Shown here in pieces: positions 1-5,077 of a DNA stretch of 5,077 nt (its first letter is position 1; each line of letters starts with the position of its first letter). The DNA is from Actinomycetota bacterium (GTDB lineage Bacteria > Actinomycetota > Humimicrobiia > Humimicrobiales > Humimicrobiaceae): contig JAMCQQ010000483.1 in the NCBI GenBank assembly GCA_023379515.1, positions 1 to 5,077 on the forward strand, given 5' to 3'. The notes below the pieces were generated by a model. It searched no databases and had not been told where the DNA came from. It saw only the letters and a list, made by a program, of their open reading frames with translations. The position numbers and the translations under genes were made by a program.

Positions 1-90
1 CCGGGAGGGGAGCGAAGCCTGAAACTGAGCTGGCTTTTACTCGCCGGGGAAAAGCCTGCGTGTTTTCGAAATACCTATCCTGGCTCTTAA
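1..90. other. GC-rich edge segment with hairpin; possible dispersed repeat or gene fragment
   Basis: The first 60 bases contain about 63% G+C, whereas the following 60 contain about 28%. A stem with arms 29-38 and 50-59 (9 of 10 pairs, GCTGGCTTTT against AAAAGCCTGC) surrounds an 11-base loop, and no T-run follows on either strand, so it is not a standard terminator. Both strands are open to the edge. The plus strand reads 29 codons in frame 1 to TAA 88-90. The minus strand reads 37 codons from ATG 112 (MIAIKENFKSQDRYF...), with only a poorly spaced GGAAG upstream. I recognise neither peptide. The composition shift favours a repeat element or a junction over an ordinary gene. Confidence 0.35.
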
Positions 91-138
91 AATTTTCCTT
101 TATTGCTATCATGAAATTTTAGATGCTTCCACTTTTAA

Positions 139-1152
139 TTAACTGAATAATTTAGAACCATACAATTCCCACCAATTAAATTTAGACTGAAATCCTAATA
201 TCGTTTTTGCTTTGTCGCAATTATAAAGTGGTTCCCTACCCTTTAAATCTTTCCTGAGCGGAACATCATCAAAATTAAAAAGCTTTATTAAATCCTTAGT
301 CAAATATTTTGTGCCGTTATCTTCCATGTTGCCTATGCAAAATATTTCATTTTTCCCTTCCAGCTTTTTATTTATTGCTGCAAGCACGAAAGCTGAAGCA
401 GCGTCCCTGACATCATTGTAAGAAAATATATAACCCGACCAAACCTGGTTTTCCCCTTTACCGAGCAAACGAGGCTTCAAAGGCATCAGCATCATTCCAA
501 AATCCATTAGATTTTTTTGGTAGACTTCTATGCTTCTGTATATTTCCAGTGCACTTAAATTGGAAATGTCGTTTACTTCCGGATCAGAGCTAACCGGAAT
601 TCTGATATGGCTGATTCTTAGGCCTATTGCAGTAACCCCGTACTTATTATTAAAAAATCCTGCAATTTCTTCACATACCTTTTTGCTTGTTCCATAAACA
701 TCCAATGGTTTCTGAGGAAAATCTTCATCAACAGGTAAATAAGCAGGCAGAAAAGTATCTTCAGGAGATTTACGAAAATTATATCCATAAGATGCATCGC
801 TGCTTGCATAGATTATTTTCTTTACATTTGAATCAACAGCTGCCTTGAAAATATTAAAGGTGCCTGTTGTATTTACATTAAATACTGTCTCCGGAGGGTG
901 ATCAGTCAGGGCACCAATAATTGCTGCAAGATGGACAATAATATCTGCATTTTTAAAAGCAGCTTTGCAATCATTGATATTTAAGATGTTCCCCTTATAA
1001 TAATCAGATCCCTCAAAGAAAGCTTCCAATTTTTTATCAGGCTCATTATTATCAAAAACAGTTACCTTAAAGTTAAATTTCATCAACTCTTTTACTACGT
1101 ATCTTCCTAAGAAACCTGATCCCCCAGTTACCACTACTTTCAAATTTTCCAT
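139..1152 (-). CDS. Extended SDR, NAD-dependent epimerase/dehydratase family
   Basis: A complete 337-residue extended short-chain dehydrogenase (PF01370-type), the fold of sugar-nucleotide epimerases and dehydratases and of some sugar or uronate dehydrogenases. The NAD motif TGGSGFLG occupies residues 9-16. Asp34 ends strand 2 (VTVFDN) and favours NAD over NADP. HLAA is at 74-77, the catalytic Ser lies in YASSDASYGY (Ser117 or Ser118), and Tyr153 and Lys157 form DVYGTSK. The C-terminal part (substrate domain) ends with YNCDKAKTILGFQSKFNW, matching the family's D-x-K-A-x-x-x-L-G-x-x-P closing motif. The start at ATG 1152 is fixed by homology beginning at once; GGGG lies 4 bases upstream. It has its own strong promoter at 1232-1204, so it can be expressed apart from the genes before it. 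The full Ser-Tyr-Lys set suggests an active enzyme. The sugar or acid it acts on cannot be read from the sequence. Confidence 0.92.
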   Translation of the reverse strand: MENLKVVVTGGSGFLGRYVVKELMKFNFKVTVFDNNEPDKKLEAFFEGSDYYKGNILNINDCKAAFKNADIIVHLAAIIGALTDHPPETVFNVNTTGTFNIFKAAVDSNVKKIIYASSDASYGYNFRKSPEDTFLPAYLPVDEDFPQKPLDVYGTSKKVCEEIAGFFNNKYGVTAIGLRISHIRIPVSSDPEVNDISNLSALEIYRSIEVYQKNLMDFGMMLMPLKPRLLGKGENQVWSGYIFSYNDVRDAASAFVLAAINKKLEGKNEIFCIGNMEDNGTKYLTKDLIKLFNFDDVPLRKDLKGREPLYNCDKAKTILGFQSKFNWWELYGSKLFS

Positions 1153-1169
1153 ATTACCCCATTTTTTAT

Positions 1170-1193
1170 ACGTTTAATAAAAAATATTAACGT
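1170..1193. repeat. Imperfect inverted repeat in the epimerase leader
   Basis: ACGTTTAATA (1170-1179) and TATTAACGT (1185-1193) are reverse complements apart from one bulged T, around a five-A centre. The repeat lies just downstream of the predicted transcription start near 1197. It could be a repressor operator or a weak leader hairpin. It is AT-rich, so chance is possible; the position and ACGTT ends make it worth recording. Confidence 0.4.
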
Positions 1194-1203
1194 TCATATT
1201 TAA

Positions 1204-1232
1204 ATTGTATATTGTAAAAAATGCAGTGTCAA
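1204..1232 (-). promoter_or_regulatory. Sigma-70/sigma-A type promoter of the epimerase gene
   Basis: On the minus strand, TTGACA (1232-1227, perfect -35) is followed after exactly 17 bases by TACAAT (1209-1204), a -10 box with one difference from TATAAT. Transcription would start near 1197, giving a leader of about 45 bases before ATG 1152. The -35 box begins only 16 bases past the stop of the SDR gene, so the promoter fills the spacer. No experimental support is available, but the match is close to the housekeeping consensus. Confidence 0.75.
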
Positions 1233-1248
1233 TAAATTTCCAAAATTT

Positions 1249-2043
1249 CTACAAATTCAATTCTCTGATTTTCTGAGCATCCGGCGGTAACAGCGGATGC
1301 AGGGTCAAACCGCCGTCTATAACCAGATCCGCACCATATGTAAAACCGCTGAGCGCTTCTGAAAGTAAAAATGCAACAGCATTTCCTATTTCTATAGGAT
1401 CACCGGTACGGCCGCCGGGAGTAATGTCTTGTATTTTCTTAACTGCTTCCGGTGAAATACTTGATGTGAGTTTGGTTATAAAGTGCCCCGGTGTTACCAT
1501 GTTTACTCTGATTCCATGAGGTGCCATTTCAACAGTTAATTGTTCCATGAAAATTTTTAGGCCCACTTTGGATATCCTGTAGGAAGTTTCTTTAAATGCC
1601 GGGAAAAAACGTACCGTGGAACCGATAATAATAATATTTCCCCCTTTGCCTCTGGCTATCATATGTTTTGTTATTTCCTTGCAGGCAAATATGCATGACT
1701 TTAAGTTAGTATCTATAGTATTTTGCCATCCTTTGAGTGTAATTTTCGTTATGGATTCATGCCAGGTTCCAGCAGCATTATTAACATAAGCATCAAGATG
1801 TCCTAACCCTGAAATAGCTTCGTTGACCATTTTTTCTACACCGTCCTCTTTGCTTAAGTCTGCAAATAACAGAATGCATTTTATGCCATAAGACTCAAGT
1901 TGCGCCTTAACTGCAGGATCAGGGTTTCTGCTTGCAATAGCTATATTCATTCCTTCCTTTGCAAGGACTTTACTGATTCCAAGCCCAATTCCACTTGCTC
2001 CGCCTGTTATAAGTACATTTTTTCCTTTTAATTCTGTATCCAT
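1249..2043 (-). CDS. Classical short-chain dehydrogenase/reductase (SDR)
   Basis: A complete 264-residue NAD(P)-dependent oxidoreductase with a single Rossmann domain, expected in the cytoplasm. The motifs run in the canonical order: cofactor glycine motif TGGASGIG (13-20), ASRN after strand 2 with Arg39 (hinting at NADP(H), not certain), ADLS at 61-64, NNAAG (88-92), Asn113 in DTNLKS, and the catalytic Ser142 (IIGST), Tyr155 and Lys159 (SYRISK). TPG (184-186) and the C-terminal GADLVIDGG are typical of the FabG/glucose-dehydrogenase-like branch. The length is standard and all catalytic residues are present, so the enzyme should be active. GGTGAG (2050-2055) is a good ribosome site 6 bases before ATG 2043. 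It lies 43 bases after the URO-D gene and is probably its operon partner, oxidising or reducing a hydroxyl of the same unknown substrate. The stop is TAG at 1251-1249. SDR motifs do not reveal substrate. Confidence 0.92.
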   Translation of the reverse strand: MDTELKGKNVLITGGASGIGLGISKVLAKEGMNIAIASRNPDPAVKAQLESYGIKCILLFADLSKEDGVEKMVNEAISGLGHLDAYVNNAAGTWHESITKITLKGWQNTIDTNLKSCIFACKEITKHMIARGKGGNIIIIGSTVRFFPAFKETSYRISKVGLKIFMEQLTVEMAPHGIRVNMVTPGHFITKLTSSISPEAVKKIQDITPGGRTGDPIEIGNAVAFLLSEALSGFTYGADLVIDGGLTLHPLLPPDAQKIRELNL

Positions 2044-2086
2044 AATCTACTCACCACTTATATCCTTTTTGACATTTAAATTAAAT

Positions 2087-3235
2087 TTAATATTTTCCAA
2101 ATTCTTGTACCGCCTTTATCATAGCTGCTATATTTTCAGGTGGAACACCAGGTTGAATGATATGCACTGGACTAAAAATAAAACCTCCATCTTCACCCAA
2201 TATCTCGATATTTTTTTTAACTTCATCCCTTATTTCATAAACAGTACCATTTTGCAGCACACTTTGAGTATCAATTCCACCGCCCCAAAACACGATATCC
2301 TTGCCAAAGTTTTTCTTTAAAAGCTTTAAATTCATATTGCCCGCACTATATTGCACCGGGTTTAATATCTCTACGCCTGCTTCTATAAAATAAGGAATTA
2401 GTTCCCGGACGGCACCGCAGGAGTGCAGCATGCATTTGATATGCGGAGCAGCTTTTTTCGCTCTATTAAATATTCTGGTGTGATAAGGTTTAATCAATTT
2501 TCTATATGTGGCAAGCGAAAACATAAGCGATTTTTGAGTTGCCATATCATCTGCTTCATTTATAACATCGATATAACCTCCGGCAATGGACAATGCTTTT
2601 TCCCAATATTGTGCCTTCATTTCACTTAAAATATCGGTTAATTTATCAATATTTTCCGGCTCAGTAAGCATATCCATCAAATATCTTTCAAAACCTCTCA
2701 ACCAGCTGCCCACTTCATAAATACCGGGGCACATGCCCATTAGTACTGTAAGCTTTCCCCTTTCTCTTGCCGCCTTTGCATCGTCAATGAGCCCATCAAA
2801 GCGCCAATCCTCGTTTGGATCAGGGAAGGTATAGCTTGCTAACGCTTCCTGAAAATTGCTCTTATCCAGTGGGTGCGAGGCTATATCGTAATACAAGCCG
2901 CCGGCTGCGGGCATTTTAAAGCCAATCGCAAATTCATTTTCAAAGATTCTGTAATTGCCTTCTATGCGGGGAACATTAATTTTCGGACTAGCCCATTTGC
3001 CATAAACGACTCTGGCATCTGTCCCCATTTTATCCATTAATTCTTCATCAATACGCGCCGCCTGGGTGATAATATTGATTAACTCCGGTTCTTTTCTCTC
3101 CAAACCATAATATTGTCGTAATGCTGTATATGTCTTATGATGCATTCCCGATTGAGCCATGCCGCCAATATCCAGCGGCACTTTATCTCCTTGCTTGTGG
3201 TTTAATGCTGATAACATTCTTTCTCTTGAATTCAT
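2087..3235 (-). CDS. URO-D superfamily protein, probable cobamide-type methyltransferase relative
   Basis: A 382-residue TIM-barrel protein of the uroporphyrinogen decarboxylase superfamily (PF01208). It is unlikely to be the haem enzyme HemE, because it is longer and carries methyltransferase-like metal motifs. The N-terminus MNSRERMLSALNHKQGDKVPLDIGG is the typical opening (RER-L-AL-H---D--P). Later landmarks are INEADDMATQ (about 226-234, family D-D-G-Q), LIKPY (247-251), HSCGAV with His271 and Cys273, VEILNPVQ, FWGGGIDTQ, and near the end FSPVHIIQPGVPPENI. In MtaA/MtbA-like enzymes H-x-C and a later Cys bind Zn and activate a methyl acceptor. Here the later Cys position is His358, as in the common HNIQ subgroup. 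I chose ATG 3235 because homology starts there, AGGAAG precedes it closely, and it lies 28 bases after the preceding stop. An in-frame ATG at 3292 (GGGA upstream) would add 19 residues unlike the family and overlap the amidohydrolase. No corrinoid protein is visible nearby, so the role remains open. Confidence 0.87.
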   Translation of the reverse strand: MNSRERMLSALNHKQGDKVPLDIGGMAQSGMHHKTYTALRQYYGLERKEPELINIITQAARIDEELMDKMGTDARVVYGKWASPKINVPRIEGNYRIFENEFAIGFKMPAAGGLYYDIASHPLDKSNFQEALASYTFPDPNEDWRFDGLIDDAKAARERGKLTVLMGMCPGIYEVGSWLRGFERYLMDMLTEPENIDKLTDILSEMKAQYWEKALSIAGGYIDVINEADDMATQKSLMFSLATYRKLIKPYHTRIFNRAKKAAPHIKCMLHSCGAVRELIPYFIEAGVEILNPVQYSAGNMNLKLLKKNFGKDIVFWGGGIDTQSVLQNGTVYEIRDEVKKNIEILGEDGGFIFSPVHIIQPGVPPENIAAMIKAVQEFGKY

Positions 3236-3263
3236 TGCTTCCTGTCTGTATACTATTCTATTT

Positions 3264-4184
3264 TTACTTACTAAAATAAATTCGCCCGGCATTATTTCCC
3301 ATAATATCCGCTATTTCCTCTCCATTCAGCCCAATATGGTTTCCGTAAATTTTTGGCAAATAAAGCATTTGCTTATATGTCGCTACCATTGAATTACCGG
3401 GCATATCTGTTCCCGTCATAATTCTTTTGGATCCTGCTATTTCAAGCGCCATATTAAAAAATTTTTCTCCTGTAGCATGCGGATAAATCTCGGAAGAGAA
3501 ATATGCACTGATTGAAGAGGTATCGAATGCCACATTTCCATATTTTGCAAGCTCGATTTGTTTTTTCCATTCAGCCAGCAGTACCGGATCATCAAAATAA
3601 TATTTTCTCGGCTGACCTAAATGACAAATCACTATATTGATATCTCCACATCTATCAATGATTTGTTTAACCGCTTCTGTTTGATATGACCTGGAACCAG
3701 CGACACCCAGATCCAAAACAAGAGTCTTGTTTCTCTTTGCAAGCTCTTCATAAAGCCACATATAATCTGTCAGCTCGAAATCAGTGTTCCAACCTGAAAA
3801 ACCTGTTGAGACAGATATTTCCATCTTCAGTGCATTAAAACATTCGATATTCTCATCAAAATATTTTCTTGCATTTTTGTGCCAAGGTTCTATATACATT
3901 GCACCTGCGAACTTACCTGGATAATCAATAAGCGCCTGCTTAATAAGCTGGTTTTGGTTGCTCCAAAAACATCCTTGCTGCAAAACTGCTTTATCAATTT
4001 TTTCATATTCCATATATTTAACCAGAGCTTCGGCCTTAAATTGAGTTTTATTATTGTAAGGAGGAAGAATCTGTATCAAATCATTGCCGCACTTGATAGT
4101 GCCCCACTTATCATTTGCTGTGGTACCATTTTTAGTTTTCCCGCGGATTTTCTCAAATATATGTACATGAGCATCAATAATCAT
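3264..4184 (-). CDS. Amidohydrolase_2 family (PF04909) metal-type/lactonase-like hydrolase
   Basis: A complete 306-residue cytoplasmic TIM-barrel hydrolase of the amidohydrolase superfamily. Relatives include lactonases (fuconolactonase, pyrone-dicarboxylate lactonase LigI) and decarboxylases such as ACMSD and gamma-resorcylate decarboxylase. The strand-1 HxH motif is at the very N-terminus (DAHVHIF, His6 and His8), the strand-6 His is in VICHLGQPR (His188), and the strand-8 Asp is in MTGTDMPG (Asp250). The C-terminal helix IADIMGNNAGRIYF matches the family ending (I-GGNA-R-F). The usual strand-5 metal His is not seen: that strand reads TLVLDLG, with Asp158. This favours the lactonase-like branch over classical binuclear enzymes (inference). 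The start is well supported: AGAGGGA lies 6 bases before ATG 4184, and the HxH motif begins immediately. It follows the dehydrogenase by 73 bases and precedes the URO-D gene by 28, so co-transcription is likely. The substrate is unknown; a lactone or carboxylated ring made by a neighbouring dehydrogenase is plausible. Confidence 0.87.
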   Translation of the reverse strand: MIIDAHVHIFEKIRGKTKNGTTANDKWGTIKCGNDLIQILPPYNNKTQFKAEALVKYMEYEKIDKAVLQQGCFWSNQNQLIKQALIDYPGKFAGAMYIEPWHKNARKYFDENIECFNALKMEISVSTGFSGWNTDFELTDYMWLYEELAKRNKTLVLDLGVAGSRSYQTEAVKQIIDRCGDINIVICHLGQPRKYYFDDPVLLAEWKKQIELAKYGNVAFDTSSISAYFSSEIYPHATGEKFFNMALEIAGSKRIMTGTDMPGNSMVATYKQMLYLPKIYGNHIGLNGEEIADIMGNNAGRIYFSK

Positions 4185-4257
4185 TTTGGTTCCCTCTGTG
4201 AACTAATTCAAAAACAGTTATATTATGCCTTGCCTGGCACTGAACTTTTTAAATAGT

Positions 4258-4461
4258 CTATAAGACTACATTAAACAGCTTTGCCGCATCCACAATTTGT
4301 TTCCATGTTTCATCTGCGACTTCTATCCCACCTGTCAATTTTTCGGCCCTTGTATTGAAATCCAGCTCACCCGGCATAAAAATACCTTTTGAACCCTGAG
4401 CTTGCTTTGCAGATTTTATATATTCCTTAAGGATTTCCATATTTTTAATTATTTCATTTTC
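4258..4461 (-). pseudogene. Detached C-terminal tail of the Ldh2-family dehydrogenase, after an in-frame stop
   Basis: This stretch is in the same reading frame as the dehydrogenase just upstream and is separated from it only by TAA at 4464-4462. Reading on gives seven codons (ENEIIKN), then MEILKEYIKSAK, then GIFMPGELDFNTRAEKLTGGIEV and a short helix, ending at TAG 4260-4258. The (Y/F)-PGE-x5-RAE-L-GI pattern is the standard C-terminal signature of the Ldh2 family. The tail is therefore the missing end of the same protein, not an independent 60-residue gene. No convincing Shine-Dalgarno sequence precedes the internal ATG at 4440; the bases upstream are almost all A and T. The stop aligns with a position where relatives often carry Leu (NPEAF..L-E-F), so a single TTA-to-TAA change would explain it. 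Alternatives are a sequencing error, real loss of function, or occasional readthrough. Confidence 0.75.
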
Positions 4462-5077
4462 TTAACTGCTTCCGGCTTTCGGATTGATTGCCATTATGAA
4501 AAAGCCATTAATGTATTCGTCTTTTTCACCATCCGGTGTTAATGCGACACCTGAAAGCGCAGAGCCCAGTATCTCTACCAGCAATCCCAGCCCAAAGCCT
4601 TTATAGCCCATCTCTCCGCCAAAGGGAAGAATCGTGCCTTTTTTTGGTTTGTAGAACTCTTCGGGTATATTGGTTGGCCTGCCATCTGATGTTAGGATAC
4701 AATTTTCTGGCAGCTTTTTACCCTGATGCATCAATACCCTTATTTTTCCTTCTGACACCATGGAGGTAGAGGAGTCCAGTAATATAGGATCACCCTTGGC
4801 AGGTATTGCATAGCTTAATGGGTTTGTAGCCAATCTTCCCTCTGCTCCTCCAAAAGGCGCCACAAAATGCCCATGCCGTGAGCTATTAACTGCTGCAAAT
4901 CCAAAAAGCCCCGCTTGCGCAACTCTTTGTGTATAAGAACCTAACCTGCCTATATGATTGCAATGCCGGCTTGCAGCAACTGCAATGTTGTTTTTATTAG
5001 CCTTTTCTATGATTACATCCGTCATCATTCTTGCGCAAGCGGGGCTTTTTGGATTTGCAGCAGTTAATAGCTCACGG
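4462..5077 (-). CDS. Ldh2-family (malate/L-lactate dehydrogenase-like) oxidoreductase, 5'-partial, main body ending at a premature TAA
   Basis: This is the central and C-terminal part of an NAD(P)-dependent 2-hydroxyacid dehydrogenase of the Ldh2 family (PF02615). The family holds malate, sulfolactate, ureidoglycolate and diketogulonate-type dehydrogenases and is unrelated to classical LDH. The first Met in view is at 5028. From there, family landmarks appear in order: EKANKNNIAVAASR, the CNHIGRLG motif (family NHFG-LG), VAPFGGAEGRLATNPLSYAIP, LLDSSTSMVSEGKI, TSDGRPTN, then PFGGEMGYKGFGLGLLVEIL and the late strand FFIMAINPKAG. The N-terminus, about 100 residues including the first catalytic His region, is missing. 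The true gene probably begins beyond the window. Bases 5031-5077 keep the frame open but are a reverse-complement copy of this gene's own interior, so the residues they encode should not be trusted. The frame ends at TAA 4464-4462, short of the family C-terminus, which follows in the same frame. Family assignment is firm; the substrate is unknown. Confidence 0.88.
   Translation of the reverse strand, partial: RELLTAANPKSPACARMMTDVIIEKANKNNIAVAASRHCNHIGRLGSYTQRVAQAGLFGFAAVNSSRHGHFVAPFGGAEGRLATNPLSYAIPAKGDPILLDSSTSMVSEGKIRVLMHQGKKLPENCILTSDGRPTNIPEEFYKPKKGTILPFGGEMGYKGFGLGLLVEILGSALSGVALTPDGEKDEYINGFFIMAINPKAGSS
4876..5077. repeat. Perfect 47-bp inverted repeat ending at the window edge (fold-back)
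   Basis: Bases 5031-5077 are the exact reverse complement of 4876-4922, with 108 bases (4923-5030) between the arms. The match stops abruptly at 5030/4923 on the inner side and reaches the last base of the window on the outer side, so it may be longer. The inner edge of both arms is the 8-base palindrome TTGCGCAA (4915-4922 and 5031-5038). The left arm encodes a conserved piece of the dehydrogenase (around FGFAAVNSSRHG); the right arm is therefore the displaced copy. This pattern is typical of a template-switch chimera or a misassembled contig end. Confidence 0.9.

Noticed and set aside
29..59. Hairpin considered as a terminator for the epimerase transcript
   Set aside because: No run of T follows the stem in the minus-strand direction, and it lies 80 bases past the stop; I see no clear intrinsic terminator in 1-138.
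624..809. Minus-strand open frame of 61 codons inside the epimerase gene
   Set aside because: It is in another frame on the same strand across the epimerase's catalytic region, which carries clear family motifs.
2069..3392. Plus-strand open frames at 2069-2320, 2423-2629 and 3159-3392
   Set aside because: All are antisense to the URO-D gene and its flanks and show no family motifs; they are shadows.
4226..4239. TGCC-6-GGCA inverted repeat in the spacer before the amidohydrolase
   Set aside because: The four-base arms are too short to distinguish from chance, no T-run follows, and no promoter spacing fits around it.
3879..4256. Plus-strand open frame of 125 codons
   Set aside because: It lies antisense to the well-supported amidohydrolase, has no recognisable domain or ribosome site, and reads as a Cys/Ile/Phe-rich shadow of the coding strand.
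4462..4464. TAA reassigned as a sense codon (alternative genetic code or special amino acid)
   Set aside because: TAA ends the epimerase, URO-D and amidohydrolase genes at family-appropriate positions here, and pyrrolysine and selenocysteine use TAG and TGA. Mutation, error or leaky readthrough is simpler.
4536..4769. Plus-strand open frame of 77 codons
   Set aside because: It is antisense to the conserved Ldh2 coding region, with no independent support.

Overview
This window carries a run of catabolic-type enzyme genes, all on the minus strand, so transcription runs from high to low coordinates. The DNA is AT-rich in the spacers and third codon positions. It has Shine-Dalgarno-type ribosome sites and a near-consensus sigma-70/sigma-A promoter. 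With the URO-D-type methyltransferase-like gene, this suggests an anaerobic, low-GC bacterium, most likely of the Firmicutes/Clostridia kind. That placement is an inference from gene content and composition; there is no taxonomic marker gene.

In transcription order: (1) positions 5077-4258 hold a malate/L-lactate dehydrogenase-like (Ldh2 family) oxidoreductase. It runs off the window edge and is interrupted by one in-frame TAA at 4464-4462, after which the conserved C-terminus continues in the same frame. (2) 4184-3264 encodes an amidohydrolase_2-type TIM-barrel hydrolase. (3) 3235-2087 encodes a URO-D superfamily protein resembling cobamide-dependent methyltransferases. (4) 2043-1249 encodes a classical short-chain dehydrogenase/reductase (SDR). 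Genes 2-4 are 28 and 43 bases apart, and gene 1 lies 73 bases upstream of gene 2, so they form a likely operon. (5) A promoter (TTGACA, 17 bases, TACAAT) sits just after the SDR stop and drives an extended SDR / NAD-dependent sugar epimerase-dehydratase at 1152-139. An imperfect inverted repeat lies in its leader.

The set (two or three NAD(P)-dependent dehydrogenases, a lactonase-like amidohydrolase and a URO-D-type protein) looks like an uptake-and-oxidation route for an unidentified small hydroxy-acid, sugar-acid or methoxylated compound. No transporter, regulator or corrinoid protein is visible, so the substrate cannot be named.

Both window edges look abnormal. The last 47 bases (5031-5077) are an exact reverse complement of 4876-4922, meeting at an 8-base palindrome. 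This looks like a fold-back chimera or assembly artefact at a contig end, not true upstream sequence. The first ~60 bases are about 63% G+C against about 28% in the next 60, contain a hairpin, and may be a dispersed repeat or foreign sequence. I found no RNA genes, CRISPR arrays or insertion sequences, and nothing that convincingly represents a new defence or mobile system.
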